Source of the DNA: an uncultured Pseudomonadales bacterium | GTDB taxonomy: Bacteria > Pseudomonadota > Gammaproteobacteria > Pseudomonadales > Azotimanducaceae | Reading direction: 5' to 3' | Length of the DNA: 64,000 nucleotides | Assembly (NCBI GenBank): GCA_958296165.1 | Contig: OY282447.1 | Coordinates: forward strand, 2,666,001-2,730,000 | Part shown: piece by piece, positions 14,232-23,828 of the stretch | Layout of the letters: each line of letters begins with the position of its first letter | Numbering within the stretch: the stretch's first letter is position 1 | Program-made: the position numbers and the translations under genes | The notes under the pieces: model-generated | Seen by the model: the letters and a program-made list of their open reading frames with translations, nothing else | Told to the model about the DNA's origin: nothing | Databases searched by the model: none

Positions 14232-17182
14232 GCCGCGTCTCCCGCATCGATTCCCAATTGCGCTCGATGTACGCGCTGCCTCGCTTGCCGTCGCTGGCGG
14301 CTGATGCCGAATACGAGAAAAAGGCCCGCCAGCGCCAACGCGTAGTTGACGTACTCCCAGATGCGCTGTTGATCCTCCGGCATCGGATCCAGCGTGCGGT
14401 TGAAATGGCCGCGGCTGCGAATGCCGAGCAGAGATTGATCTTCCACCGCCCAATCGACGATGTTGGCCATGAGTTCGAGCGAGGCGGTGTAGATGGTGCC
14501 GTCGGCGGAGCCGATCATGCGCACGGTTTGGTCGGCCAGGAAGGAAGCCGAGCCAATCACGATCAAGCGCGCAGACTCCGCGGACTTTTCGATCACCGTG
14601 GTTACGGTGCCGAGCGTGTCCTCGTCTTCATTCCCGTCCTCCGCTTCCGCCGCTTCCCCCTCCGCGGCCGCTGCGTCGTCTGCGAGCGCTTCGTCCGCAG
14701 CCGCGCCGTCGTCGAGCAGCGGCGACTCTTCAAAGAAGGAATCGAAGCGCCCCTCCACCATCACCGCGAGCTTGTTCTGGCCCACGTCGCCTTCGGGCGT
14801 GTACACCACATCGCCCTCGGCGCCTAGATTCGGCATGATGTCCGTAGAACTCGAACGCCAGCTCTCTGGCGAACTGCTGAACAGCGTGGTCACGGCGCGC
14901 TCGGCGTTGCTCTCTTCATCGACGTCGATGGGCGACGCCCACGCCACTGTGAGTTGCGGCAGCTCGGCCGTGAAAGCCAAATCGTCGTTCAAGCCGTCGT
15001 CGCGCACATCGATGAAGTACGGATAGTCGCGCATCTGCAAGTCTTGGAAGCGGAACGCCCCCACTTGCCGTACCACGGGCACTGGAAAGGCCGCGTTCTG
15101 GCGATCCATCACGAAGGAGTCGCCGAGCGTGATGCCGTGGTGCGCGAGCCAGTCCTGCAGGCCGGACTGCACCGGCGCGGCGTACAGCGACTGCCCCGTC
15201 AAGGTGGCCCGGTAGCTGCCGGCGGCCACCACCACCGTGCCGCCGCGCATCAGGAATTGGTCGATTGCGAACACCGCCTTGTCGTCCAAGTCCGCCGGGT
15301 CCACCACCATCAGCACGTCCGCGCTGGCTGGCGCCGTGCCGCCGTCCAAGCTGGCGGTTTCCACATCGAAATCCGCGCTCACGAACTCGCGCAGGGTTTG
15401 GAACTCGTTGCCGGGCGGCTGTTGCATCTGCATCTGCTGGCGCATGTAGGGTGGGACGCCTTGCGGCGCAGACAGTGCGACCGTCTTCAACAAGCCCGTG
15501 GCAAAACGCTTTAGGCCCTCTTCGATGCCGCGCCGCAGACCGTCGCCGTCGAGCGTATCCGGCAGCGGCATTTGCACGATCGTTTCGCCGTCGGTCAGCG
15601 TGAGGTAGAAGTAGAAGGTATTGATGTCGAACAAGCTCGCCGCCATCGGCTGGAAGCCGTAGTCGGCGGCGATCTGCTGCGCGAGTTCGCCGCCACCGGC
15701 GTCCGGATCGAGTATTTGCGAACTCAGCTTGCCGTTCGATTCGGTGCCCATTTCCTCGAGCACGGTGGCCAGCTCCACACGCAAAGCTCGCAAGGCATCG
15801 GGCAGGCGCTCGTCAGCCGAGATGTAGCCCGTGAACTGCACCGGCTCGCTCACGCTGTCGAACACGCTGCCGCCGCCTTGGAAGCCGTACAACACCTTCT
15901 TGATGGCGCGGGTGATGTCGTACTCGGGGTTCTTCAGGCGCACGTCTAGATCGGCTTCGCCGCGCACCTTCACTTCAATGAGATCGCGAAAGCCGAGCAC
16001 TTCGTATTCGTCGCCGTATTGCACCAGCACGTCGAAATAGGAATTGACCAAGCTCGCCTGATAGCGATCCGCCACTTGAAACGGCACCGGGCGGATGCCG
16101 TACTTGGTATTGGCCTCGTCCTCTAGTTCCGCGTCGTCCGCCGGGTCGATCAGTTCGACACGCACTTGACCGCCGCCAGCCACTTCGTACTCGGTGAGCA
16201 GGTTCTGCAACTGCGGCGTCAAGGGCGCCAGCAGGGGATGGGTCTTGGCGCTGAAGTAGCCGCGCAGCAAGAGCGGCTCGCGCAGTTGGCGCAGATAGCC
16301 GTCGGTAGCCTCCGAGATGGAGTACTGGTTGCCTTCCGTTACGTCCCAGCGCAGAAAGTTGACTGCCGAGAGCCACAGATTGGCAACGAGGAAGTTGGCG
16401 GCCACCAAGCCCAGCACGATGCGCCGTTCGGCGTGACGCCGAGCATTGCCGTCGGTAGCCCAGCCGTGCGCGTCTACCGCATAGATGTTGAGCGCCAGGA
16501 AGACGACCAGCACGGAGCCGTAGAAGTACAGATCGCGCAAATCCAGAACGCCGCGCGTGATGGACTCGAACCGCGAACCGGCGCCGATGGCGCGCAGAAC
16601 ATCCGCGACTTGATGGCTTGCCAGTTCCACCAGAAAGGGGCTGCCGATGAGATAAAACGCGCCGCAGCCGAACGTGGCCAAAATCAGCGCGACGATCTGA
16701 TTGTCGGTCTTCGCGCTCAGAAACAGGCCGATGCCTAGATACGCAGCGCCGAGCAAGGCAGCGGCCAAGTAGCCGGCGAACACCGGCCCCCAGTCCAAAT
16801 CGCCAAGCAACGACACAGTTATCGGCAGCGGCAGCGTCAGCAACAATGCGATGCAGAGCAGACTCCAACACGCGGCGAACTTGCCGATCACGAACTCGGC
16901 ACTGCTCGCCGGCACCGTGACCACCAGCTCCAACGTACCGGCGCGCCGCTCGTCGCTCCACATGCGCATGGCGAGCGCGGATGCGAGGAAGATGAGCAGC
17001 ACCGGCAGCCACTCGAACATCGGCCGCACGTCGGAGATGTTGCGGGCGAAGAACGCTTCGCCCCAGAAGAACACGAACAGCGTTACCGCCAGATACGCGG
17101 CCAGGAACAAGTACGCGATCGGCGAGGAAAAAAGCAGCGCCAATTCCTTCTGCGCGATGCGCAAGGCCATGCTTGGTCTCAT
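14228..17182 (-). CDS. ABC-2 permease fused to GldG-like auxiliary domain
   Basis: A 984-residue membrane protein. Residues 1-~240 are an ABC-2/GldF-type permease with six hydrophobic segments and the conserved EWLPVLLIFLASALAMRMWSDER and RAGTLELVVTVP loops. A further membrane segment at ~255 leads into a long periplasmic GldG-like region (VTEGNQYSISEATDGYLRQLREPLLLRGYFS, then a central VLMVVDPADLDDKAVFAIDQFLMRGGTVVVAAG core), an acidic Ala/Glu-rich linker and a C-terminal membrane helix. In Flavobacterium gldF and gldG are separate genes; here they are one. It pairs with the ATPase at 17179 through an ATGA overlap and with DUF4340 downstream. The exported substrate is unknown. Confidence 0.85.
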   Translation of the reverse strand: MRPSMALRIAQKELALLFSSPIAYLFLAAYLAVTLFVFFWGEAFFARNISDVRPMFEWLPVLLIFLASALAMRMWSDERRAGTLELVVTVPASSAEFVIGKFAACWSLLCIALLLTLPLPITVSLLGDLDWGPVFAGYLAAALLGAAYLGIGLFLSAKTDNQIVALILATFGCGAFYLIGSPFLVELASHQVADVLRAIGAGSRFESITRGVLDLRDLYFYGSVLVVFLALNIYAVDAHGWATDGNARRHAERRIVLGLVAANFLVANLWLSAVNFLRWDVTEGNQYSISEATDGYLRQLREPLLLRGYFSAKTHPLLAPLTPQLQNLLTEYEVAGGGQVRVELIDPADDAELEDEANTKYGIRPVPFQVADRYQASLVNSYFDVLVQYGDEYEVLGFRDLIEVKVRGEADLDVRLKNPEYDITRAIKKVLYGFQGGGSVFDSVSEPVQFTGYISADERLPDALRALRVELATVLEEMGTESNGKLSSQILDPDAGGGELAQQIAADYGFQPMAASLFDINTFYFYLTLTDGETIVQMPLPDTLDGDGLRRGIEEGLKRFATGLLKTVALSAPQGVPPYMRQQMQMQQPPGNEFQTLREFVSADFDVETASLDGGTAPASADVLMVVDPADLDDKAVFAIDQFLMRGGTVVVAAGSYRATLTGQSLYAAPVQSGLQDWLAHHGITLGDSFVMDRQNAAFPVPVVRQVGAFRFQDLQMRDYPYFIDVRDDGLNDDLAFTAELPQLTVAWASPIDVDEESNAERAVTTLFSSSPESWRSSSTDIMPNLGAEGDVVYTPEGDVGQNKLAVMVEGRFDSFFEESPLLDDGAAADEALADDAAAAEGEAAEAEDGNEDEDTLGTVTTVIEKSAESARLIVIGSASFLADQTVRMIGSADGTIYTASLELMANIVDWAVEDQSLLGIRSRGHFNRTLDPMPEDQQRIWEYVNYALALAGLFLVFGISRQRRQARQRVHRAQLGIDAGDAA

Positions 17183-18123
17183 CGCTGCTCTCCTTGCCCC
17201 TGGACCCGCTCGGTCGCCTGCGCGGCGAACGTGCCTTCGGTCACTTGGCGGAAAACCGTCTCCAAGTCGCGCTTCTCGGCCGCCAGGCCGTGGACGGCGA
17301 TGCCGCCGGCGACGAGACGGTTGGCGAGTTCGGCGGTGTGTTGTGGCGCGGGCGGATAGTCGAAGTCGATGGCGTAGCCCTCGCCTTGCGGCGCGACTTT
17401 GCCGAGGCCGTCCACCGCCGCCTCTACGTCCGCCTGCGCAGCGTCGGTGGCGAGCGTGACGCGGGCGCTCTCTTTCAATGCGTCCAGCCGTTCATCCAGC
17501 GCCAGCTCGCCGCCGCGCAGGATCATCACACGGTCGCAGATGGCGTCCACTTCCTGCATGATGTGGGTGGAAAGGATGACCGTTGCCTTTTCCGCCAAGC
17601 GCTGGATGAGCTCGCGCATGTGCTGGGTTTGGGAAGGGTCCAAACCGTTGGTGGGCTCGTCGAGGATCAACAGCTGCGGCGCGTGGACGATGGCCTGCGC
17701 CACGCCTACGCGTTGCTGATAGCCGCGTGAGAGAGTGCCGATGGCGTCGAACGCCCGCCCGGCCAGATCGGTAGCGTCCAGCACTTCGCGCAGCGCCCGT
17801 GCCCGATCGGCAACGCCGCGCAGCCCGGCTACGTAGTCCAGATAGTCCAGCACCGTCATTTCCGGATACACCGGGCAGTTCTCTGGCAAATAGCCGAGCC
17901 GTTGCTGGACTTGCTGCGGGCTCTCGGCAACGTCGATGCCATCCACGCGCGCCCGCCCGGCGCTCGGTTCCAGATAGCCCGTGAGCATCTTCATGATTGT
18001 GGTCTTGCCGGCCCCGTTGTGGCCCAGAAGCCCCACGATTTCACCGCCGGCTACGGAGAAGCTCACCGCATTGACGGCTAGCGTCTCCCCGTACCGGCGC
18101 GTTATTCCTTCGGCGTCGATCAC
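17179..18123 (-). CDS. ABC transporter ATP-binding protein (GldA-like)
   Basis: A 314-residue ABC ATPase that would power the fused permease next to it. It shows Walker A GHNGAGKTT at ~34-42, the Q-loop, a signature reading LSRGYQQRVGVAQA (Gly-Gly-Gln replaced by Arg-Gly-Tyr, usual in this subfamily), Walker B LLILDEPTNGLDP, and an H-loop STHIMQEV. A ~95-residue C-terminal extension is typical of ABC-2-type exporters. GTG 18123 has a GGAGGAGGA about 8 bases upstream, which fixes the start. It is the first gene of a four-gene operon (ATPase, permease/GldG, DUF4340, GST) in which every junction overlaps by 4 bases. Confidence 0.92.
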   Translation of the reverse strand: MIDAEGITRRYGETLAVNAVSFSVAGGEIVGLLGHNGAGKTTIMKMLTGYLEPSAGRARVDGIDVAESPQQVQQRLGYLPENCPVYPEMTVLDYLDYVAGLRGVADRARALREVLDATDLAGRAFDAIGTLSRGYQQRVGVAQAIVHAPQLLILDEPTNGLDPSQTQHMRELIQRLAEKATVILSTHIMQEVDAICDRVMILRGGELALDERLDALKESARVTLATDAAQADVEAAVDGLGKVAPQGEGYAIDFDYPPAPQHTAELANRLVAGGIAVHGLAAEKRDLETVFRQVTEGTFAAQATERVQGQGEQR

Positions 18124-18161
18124 CGGTCTCGTCCTCCTCCTGCGATACTGTTCACTAACTT

Positions 18162-18192
18162 CCTTCGCGAGCGGCTGCCCGCTGCGCGAAGG
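18162..18192. promoter_or_regulatory. Strong hairpin between gatB and the ABC operon
   Basis: A 13-base-pair inverted repeat with one bulged G at 18184 and a four-base loop (18175-18178) lies in the leader of the ABC operon, downstream of gatB. No T-run follows on either strand, so it is not a standard intrinsic terminator. It could separate the two transcripts or attenuate the second. Confidence 0.5.
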
Positions 18193-18281
18193 GCGCGTAA
18201 TTTACAAAGGCGTCTCGCCAGTTTCCACCCCCTGCCAACTGGTCAACCAGGCCAACCAGATATGTGGCCGATCGCCGCCGA

Positions 18282-19715
18282 TCACGCCAAGGCATCGCGC
18301 AATAGCTGGTTCACTTGGCGCGGGTTGGCCTTGCCGCGCGTTTCCTTCATCACTTGGCCCACGAAGAAGCCGAGCACCTTGGTTCTGCCTGCCCTGTACT
18401 GGTCGACCTGGGCAGGATGGCTGGCCAGCACTTGCGCGACGACGGCGGCGAGTTCGTCCGCATCGCTCATCTGCTTGAGGCCGCGGCGCTCGATGAGGGA
18501 ATCGACGTCGCCGCCTTCCTTCCATAGCAACTCGAACAACGTCTTGGCGATCTTGCCGGATATGGTTTGATCGGCGATGCGTTGCAGGAGCCGACCGAGC
18601 TGCGCTGCCGGCACCGGGATGTGGGCGGCATCCGTGCCGTCCTGGCGCTGCGCTGCGGCGACCTCGCCCATCACCCAGTTGGCTGCCGCCTTGGGCAGAC
18701 CGCTGGCGGCGGCGACGTCCTCGAAATAGGCAGCGACATCTGGATCCGCCACCAGCCAGCCGGCGTCGTAGTCGGCCAGTCCCAACTCGTCCGCGTAGCG
18801 CCGACGCTTGGTGGCCGGCAGTTCCGGCATCGCGCAACGGGCCTCTTCGAGCATCGCTTCGGTCACTTCCACCGGCAGCAGATCGGGATCCGGAAAGTAG
18901 CGGTAGTCGTCCGAGAGTTCCTTGCCGCGCATCGGGCGCGTCTCGTCTCGCTCGGCATCGTAGAGCAGCGTCTCGCGCTCCACCCGGGCGCCCGCTTCGA
19001 GAATGTCGATTTGCCGGGCGATCTCGAAACGCACGGCTTTCTCCAAGAAGCGAAAGGAGTTGAGGTTCTTGATTTCCGTGCGTTCGCCGAACTCGTCGCC
19101 GGGGCGGCGGATGGAGACGTTGGCATCGCAGCGCATGGACCCTTGGCTCAAGTCGCCGTCGCAAATGTCGAGATAGCGCACCAAGGCGTGCAGCGTACGA
19201 AAATACCGAGCGGCTTCGGCCGGCGTGCGCAGTTGCGGCTCGCTGACGATTTCCAGCAGCGGCGTGCCGGCGCGGTTCAGATCGATGCCCGTGTATCCCT
19301 CATAGGCTTCGTGCAGCGATTTGCCGGCGTCTTCTTCCAAATGGGCGCGCGTGAGATCGATGCGCCGGCGCGCGCCGTCTTCGGTTCCTATATCCAAGTG
19401 GCCACCGCTAACGATAGGCTCGTCTAGCTGACTGATCTGGTAGCCCTTTGGCAAGTCGGGATAGAAATAGTTCTTGCGGTCGAAGCGGCAGCGCTTGGCG
19501 ATGCGCCCCTGCACCGCCAAACCGAACAGCACGGCCATCCGCACCACCGCGGCGTTGAGCACCGGCAACACGCCGGGCAGGGCAATATCCACGCCGCAGG
19601 CTTGTGCGTTGGGGGCCGCGCCGAAGTCTGTGGCGGCGCCGGAGAAAATCTTCGAGCGCGTCTTCAGCTGCACGTGGACCTCGAGGCCGATCACGCTCTC
19701 CCAATGCTGATCCAT
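18282..19715 (-). CDS. gatB: Asp/Glu-tRNA(Asn/Gln) amidotransferase subunit B
   Basis: A 477-residue subunit of the GatCAB complex, which converts misacylated Glu-tRNA(Gln) and Asp-tRNA(Asn) to the cognate amides. GatB binds the tRNA and holds the kinase/transamidase site. The sequence has [13 protein letters not shown] at the start, [41 protein letters not shown] and [10 protein letters not shown], all hallmark blocks, and ends with the YqeY-like tail domain ([11 protein letters not shown]). I chose ATG 19715 because GAGGAAG precedes it; an in-frame TTG at 19742 overlaps gatA. It is the last gene of gatC-gatA-gatB. Confidence 0.95.
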   Translation of the reverse strand: MDQHWESVIGLEVHVQLKTRSKIFSGAATDFGAAPNAQACGVDIALPGVLPVLNAAVVRMAVLFGLAVQGRIAKRCRFDRKNYFYPDLPKGYQISQLDEPIVSGGHLDIGTEDGARRRIDLTRAHLEEDAGKSLHEAYEGYTGIDLNRAGTPLLEIVSEPQLRTPAEAARYFRTLHALVRYLDICDGDLSQGSMRCDANVSIRRPGDEFGERTEIKNLNSFRFLEKAVRFEIARQIDILEAGARVERETLLYDAERDETRPMRGKELSDDYRYFPDPDLLPVEVTEAMLEEARCAMPELPATKRRRYADELGLADYDAGWLVADPDVAAYFEDVAAASGLPKAAANWVMGEVAAAQRQDGTDAAHIPVPAAQLGRLLQRIADQTISGKIAKTLFELLWKEGGDVDSLIERRGLKQMSDADELAAVVAQVLASHPAQVDQYRAGRTKVLGFFVGQVMKETRGKANPRQVNQLLRDALA

Positions 19716-19738
19716 TGGCTCTTCCTCAGTCGCCCCGC

Positions 19739-21172
19739 TCAAGGGGTACGCAAGTGCCAGTCTGTTTCACGCTGGAACGTCTCCGCCAACGTCAGCAGCC
19801 GGTCTTCCGCGAAGTGCGGGCCAATGAGCTGCATGCCCACTGGCAGGTGGCCGGCGAAGCCGCACGGAACCGCGAGCGCCGGCAGACCGGCCAGGCTCGC
19901 CGGGATGGTGAACACATCCTGCTTGTACATGGTGGTTGGCTCCCGGTGCTGGCCGCGCTCGAAGGCCGGCGTTGGCGTGGCCGGCGTGAGGATCAAATCT
20001 ACGTTCTGGAAAGCGTCTAGAAAGTCTTGCCGAATGAGCCGCCGCAAGCGTTGCGCTTTCTTGTAGTACGCCTCGTAGTAGCCCACCGAGAGCGTATAGG
20101 TGCCGGTGAGAATGCGCCGCTTGACCTCGGCGCCGAAGCCCTCGCTGCGCGAACGGCTGTAGAGATCGTCTAGGCTCGCCGGCTCGGCCGCCCGATGACC
20201 GTAGCGCACGCCATCGTAGCGCGACAGGTTGGTGGATGCCTCGGCAGCCGAGATCACGTAATAGGCGGGAATGGCGAACTCGGTGTGCGGCAAGGTGATC
20301 TCCTGCCGACGATGGCCTAAGCGTTCAAGCAATGTCGCCGCGGCCTCCAACGCCGCGGCGATATCGGCGTTGAGATTTGCCCAGTACTGCGTGGGAATGC
20401 CGATCGTCAGGGCCTCCGGCACGCCTTCGGCAGGCGTGGCGACAGCGCAAGCGCTAGTGGAATCGCGGCGGTCGTGGCCTTCCATGTAGCGCAGCATGAG
20501 CCGTAGGTCTGCGGCGCTGCGCGCGATCGGCCCGCCTTGATCCAAACTGGATGCGAACGCCACCAGCCCAAAGCGCGACACCCGGCCGTAGGTAGGCTTC
20601 AAGCCGCTGACGCCGCAGAACGCCGCCGGCTGGCGGATGGAGCCGCCCGTGTCCGTGCCTGTGGCGGCCGGCGCAAGGCCGGCGGCCACTGCCGCCGCGG
20701 CGCCACCGGACGAGCCGCCCGGCACGCGCTTGGCATCCCAGGGGTTGGCGACGGCGCCGAAATGGCTCGTCTCGTTCGACGATCCCATGGCGAACTCGTC
20801 CATGTTCGTCTTGCCTAGCGTGATCGCACCGGCGGCCTTTAGGTTCGCCACCACGGCCGCATCGTAGGGCGCGACGAAGTTGGCGAGCATCTTGGATGCG
20901 CACGTGGTGCGTACGCCGTTGGTGCAGAAGACGTCCTTGTGGGCGATGGGCAGGCCGAGCAGATCGCGCTGGCCGTTGCGAGCGATCTCTGCATCCGCTT
21001 GCCGCGCTTGGGCCTGCGCCTGTTCCTCGCACAACGTGATGAAGCAGTTCGCTTCGTCTGCGGCGATGCGTCGCAAGTAGAAGCGTGCTAGTTCCGCCGC
21101 GCTCACGTGCTTGGCACACAGCGCCTCGCGCAACGCCGTGAGCGTTGCAAAGGGCGCGAGTTCGAAGCTCAC
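19739..21172 (-). CDS. gatA: Asp/Glu-tRNA(Asn/Gln) amidotransferase subunit A
   Basis: A 477-residue amidase-signature enzyme that releases ammonia from glutamine for GatB. The catalytic triad is visible: K79 in PIAHKDVF, the cis-Ser in [11 protein letters not shown] at ~154, and the nucleophile S178 in [17 protein letters not shown]. The spacing equals that of characterised GatA proteins, and total length is normal. The start is GTG 21172, overlapping the gatC stop as GTGA, so the two are translationally coupled. gatB follows with a 23-base gap measured from its preferred ATG. Confidence 0.96.
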   Translation of the reverse strand: MSFELAPFATLTALREALCAKHVSAAELARFYLRRIAADEANCFITLCEEQAQAQARQADAEIARNGQRDLLGLPIAHKDVFCTNGVRTTCASKMLANFVAPYDAAVVANLKAAGAITLGKTNMDEFAMGSSNETSHFGAVANPWDAKRVPGGSSGGAAAAVAAGLAPAATGTDTGGSIRQPAAFCGVSGLKPTYGRVSRFGLVAFASSLDQGGPIARSAADLRLMLRYMEGHDRRDSTSACAVATPAEGVPEALTIGIPTQYWANLNADIAAALEAAATLLERLGHRRQEITLPHTEFAIPAYYVISAAEASTNLSRYDGVRYGHRAAEPASLDDLYSRSRSEGFGAEVKRRILTGTYTLSVGYYEAYYKKAQRLRRLIRQDFLDAFQNVDLILTPATPTPAFERGQHREPTTMYKQDVFTIPASLAGLPALAVPCGFAGHLPVGMQLIGPHFAEDRLLTLAETFQRETDWHLRTP

Positions 21173-21450
21173 TCGACGACTCGCGGAACCAAGTAGAGGC
21201 CGTCGCGCACGGCTGGCGCGCCGCGCTGAAAGCGCTCCCGATCCACGATCTCGGTCACTTCGTCCGGACGCAGCGGCTGGCAGCCGTCGAGCGGATGGGC
21301 GAGCGGCGCCACGCCTTCGGTATTCGCCGCCTGCATGACGTCGATCAAGGCGACGATGCGCTGCAGATCTGCACTCAGTGCGCGGCGTTGCTGCTCGTCT
21401 AAGCTGAGTGCGGAGAGGCGCATGAGCCTGTCGATCAGCTCGGCGTCCAC
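21169..21450 (-). CDS. gatC: Asp/Glu-tRNA(Asn/Gln) amidotransferase subunit C
   Basis: A 93-residue subunit that clamps GatA to GatB. The N-terminal helical pair ([21 protein letters not shown]...[11 protein letters not shown]) and the [13 protein letters not shown]....LRPDEVTE linker are the GatC pattern, and the C-terminus carries the usual [15 protein letters not shown]. The start appears to be GTG 21450. It is the first gene of gatCAB; the promoter should lie in the ~100 bases before it, where I saw no clear box. Confidence 0.92.
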   Translation of the reverse strand: MDAELIDRLMRLSALSLDEQQRRALSADLQRIVALIDVMQAANTEGVAPLAHPLDGCQPLRPDEVTEIVDRERFQRGAPAVRDGLYLVPRVVE

Positions 21451-21555
21451 GGTGAGGCGTCCTTGGGCGGCAACACTAGCGAGCGCATTCTACGGCAATC
21501 GGCGAGGCTATGACGCCGGAACGGCGAATTCGGAGCGCCGCGAACGAACAGGAGG

Positions 21556-22215
21556 CTACGGTGTAGAGCGCGGCTCGATGGCGCTTCGGTCGTCGGCACC
21601 CCAGCTCGAATCCAACTCGACGGTACCCACGAGAGGACAGCGCGCGTATACGCCGATCGTGAAAGGGACTTGCGTCAGGTCGGGCTGCGGCGGGAGGCGC
21701 TCCTCCAAAGGCGGATCCGTCGGCAGCTTCGTGCGGAGCCCGTGCGACTCACGAAAATGAACATAGGCAAGCTCGGCTTCGTGCGGAGTGGGCAGCTGCA
21801 CAGAAAACCCGGAGAGCGACCGGCCGGGCTGAATCCCCTCCGTCTCAGCTGTCTCCCTCTCCCAGAAATAGCGGCTCAGGGTTTCCGAATGCGATCCCGG
21901 CAACCGTGGGTCCTGCGTTAGCACGTATATGCCCCTCCAGCCGGCTGGCGCTCCCATGCTCGCGGGTCTGGTGTTGTAGGAGTCCTCGATGAACGTGTCG
22001 CCATGCCTTTGCCATCCGACAGAGATGTTCATGATGGGCCTCGTGCCGTTGTTCGTCACCATGAACGAGTAGGGGCGGCCGTCGCTGAATCGAAGCGCCT
22101 TGACGGCGACCTCGGAACTTGGCTGCGTCGGGCAGTTCGCCTCCGGATGCGGAGGCTCGGCGGCTGCGAGCAGCGCGAGCGCCGCGAACGAACATGGGGC
22201 TGCGTTTCTGCGCAT
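21556..22215 (-). CDS. Secreted hypothetical protein, copy A of a paralogous pair
   Basis: A 219-residue protein of unknown function with a short N-terminal signal (MRRNAAPCSFAALALLAAAEPP). The mature part has a beta-rich look: VKALRFSDGRPYSFMVTNNGTRPI, a W/G-containing middle (GAPAGWRGIYVLTQDP), GRSLSGFSVQLPTPHEAELAYVHF and PPQPDLTQVPFT. This resembles a fibronectin- or immunoglobulin-like periplasmic domain, but I cannot name a family. It is closely related to the protein at 23099 and shares its ribosome-binding site (GGAGAAGACCC before ATG). The B gene at 22263 sits between them. All three read leftward and are probably one unit. Confidence 0.65.
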   Translation of the reverse strand: MRRNAAPCSFAALALLAAAEPPHPEANCPTQPSSEVAVKALRFSDGRPYSFMVTNNGTRPIMNISVGWQRHGDTFIEDSYNTRPASMGAPAGWRGIYVLTQDPRLPGSHSETLSRYFWERETAETEGIQPGRSLSGFSVQLPTPHEAELAYVHFRESHGLRTKLPTDPPLEERLPPQPDLTQVPFTIGVYARCPLVGTVELDSSWGADDRSAIEPRSTP

Positions 22216-22262
22216 GGGTCTTCTCCAATGGTCGGCGGTGCTGGTGCGCAGCGCTGGCGCGC

Positions 22263-23054
22263 CTATTCCTGTGTCTCCCGCAGCGCCGCGGCGATGTCCA
22301 GCGCTTCCCGGCCCCAGAACAGGTAGGTGTGGAGAGTATTGAAATGGTCAAAGCCCGACGATAGCTCGCTGTCCTTGTCGTGGAGGCCCAGCAGGTACAG
22401 CTCGTCGGGGCGGATCGCGCCCAGCTCCTTGTGGAAACTGAGCGGCGAGTGGAGCGTTGCGCTCCAGGCACGGACCAGATCGTGTTGCTCGTATCTTGTT
22501 CTGGGCGGCACCTCCACCAGCCGCTTCAGCCCGTCGACCAGCCGCTCGTGCTGGCGGTTCGTCAAGGGCCGCCCCGAATCGCGGACCGACGCCAGCTCGC
22601 GCTCCATTTCGGTCGCCAGTTCGTACCGGTATATCTCGTCTGCCGTGATTTCCAGCGAGCTCAGGTATCTGCTCGCGTCCTTGCCCGGAGCGGCGAGCAT
22701 GTACTTTTGCAGGCGGATCGTGGCCACGGCCACCGGCCTGCCACGCAACACCTCGGACACCTCGAATGTCGAGACCACGGGCTCGTTTTGGCCCTGAGTG
22801 CCGAACAGCTCGTGGTAGCGGCGGTCGGTGACGCTGACGAAGCGGCCGAGGACGACGTAGTCGCAAAGCGCCGCCATGCCGGCGGCGATCTCCCGGGCCG
22901 TGGTGGGCCTTGCGACGGTGCCGTTCGCGTCCATCCTGCCCTCCCGACCGAGAGACGCGCATGGCAGGAGTTCGACGGGTTCTTCCGCGCCGGCGGGCGC
23001 CGCGAGAAGCGCCGCCGCGGCGAAGACCGCCGATCTCGCTGGATGCTGCCGCAT
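22263..23054 (-). CDS. Secreted hypothetical protein, B gene between the paralogues
   Basis: A 263-residue protein with an N-terminal signal peptide (RSAVFAAAALLAAPAGAEEP) and no family I recognise. After a Cys-containing segment (ELLPCASLG) comes a region VVLGRFVSVTDRRYHELFG....PVVSTFEVSEVLRGRPV..ATIRLQKYML. This looks like the beta-sandwich 'VGRV..V..........vtFeV...lKG' layout seen in secreted or TIMP/NTR-like proteins, so an OB- or NTR-like fold is a guess. The C-terminal half is helical and charged. ATG 23054 was chosen because it directly precedes the signal sequence. Confidence 0.6.
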   Translation of the reverse strand: MRQHPARSAVFAAAALLAAPAGAEEPVELLPCASLGREGRMDANGTVARPTTAREIAAGMAALCDYVVLGRFVSVTDRRYHELFGTQGQNEPVVSTFEVSEVLRGRPVAVATIRLQKYMLAAPGKDASRYLSSLEITADEIYRYELATEMERELASVRDSGRPLTNRQHERLVDGLKRLVEVPPRTRYEQHDLVRAWSATLHSPLSFHKELGAIRPDELYLLGLHDKDSELSSGFDHFNTLHTYLFWGREALDIAAALRETQE

Positions 23055-23098
23055 AGTCCGTCCCCGTTTGTTGCGAGTGAGCCCGCTCTTTGCGCCGC

Positions 23099-23743
23099 CT
23101 ACGGCCCGGAACTCGGCCGGGCGTCGCCGGCATCCGAAGCCGAGTCCGGCTCGATGGTGCCGACGACGCATCGCTCTCCGCGTCGCAGCATCGTGAAGGG
23201 CATTTTCGTCAGGTCGGGCTGCGGCGGGACGCGCGCCTCCATCTCCTCCAAGGATGGCTCCGTCGGCTGCACGGGCATCCCGATCGACTCCCAAAAATCA
23301 ACGTAGGCGAGCACCGCCTCGCGCGGAGTGGGTAGCTGTACGGAGAACCCGGAGAGCGACCGGCCGGGCTGGATCCACGCCTCCGGTTCCTCGAGGGCGG
23401 ACCACAGGTAGCTGGTCAGCGTGTGCGAATGCGAGCCCGGGCGCCGCGGGTCCTGCCCCAGCACGTAGGTGTACTTCCAGCCGCTCGGCGATCCGACGCT
23501 TGCGGGCTGGGTGCTGTAGGAATTCTCGATGAACGCGCCATCTCCGATGGAGATAAGGAAGATCGGGCTCGTCGCGTTGTTCGTCACCATGAAGGAGTGG
23601 GAGCGGCCGTCGCTGAACCGGAGCGCCTTGACGACGATCTCGGCGCCGGCCTTCAGGCACTCGTCCTCCGCCGGGGCCGGCGGCTCGGCGGCAGCGAGCA
23701 GCGCGAGCGCCGCAAACGAACATGGGGCAGCGAGTCTGCGCAT
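23099..23743 (-). CDS. Secreted hypothetical protein, copy A' of the paralogous pair
   Basis: A 214-residue paralogue of the protein at 21556. It shares the signal sequence (APCSFAALALLAAAEPP), VKALRFSDGR.YSFMVTNN (with SHSF here), the GRSLSGFSVQLPTP segment, and a C-terminal PPQPDLT..PFT block. The copies differ most in the middle and at the extreme C-terminus, so the duplication is not brand new. Function is unknown. The 5' end carries the same GGAGAAGACCC-ATG leader as copy A. It is the first gene of the A'-B-A row and lies 85 bases from the end of the DUF499 gene. Confidence 0.65.
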   Translation of the reverse strand: MRRLAAPCSFAALALLAAAEPPAPAEDECLKAGAEIVVKALRFSDGRSHSFMVTNNATSPIFLISIGDGAFIENSYSTQPASVGSPSGWKYTYVLGQDPRRPGSHSHTLTSYLWSALEEPEAWIQPGRSLSGFSVQLPTPREAVLAYVDFWESIGMPVQPTEPSLEEMEARVPPQPDLTKMPFTMLRRGERCVVGTIEPDSASDAGDARPSSGP

Positions 23744-23828
23744 GGGTCTTCTCCTGCGGCGGTCAGTGTACGCCCTCGCGGTACAGCCGCCATAGAGACA
23801 CGCTCGAAGCGTAGCGCGGCCTTTGGAG

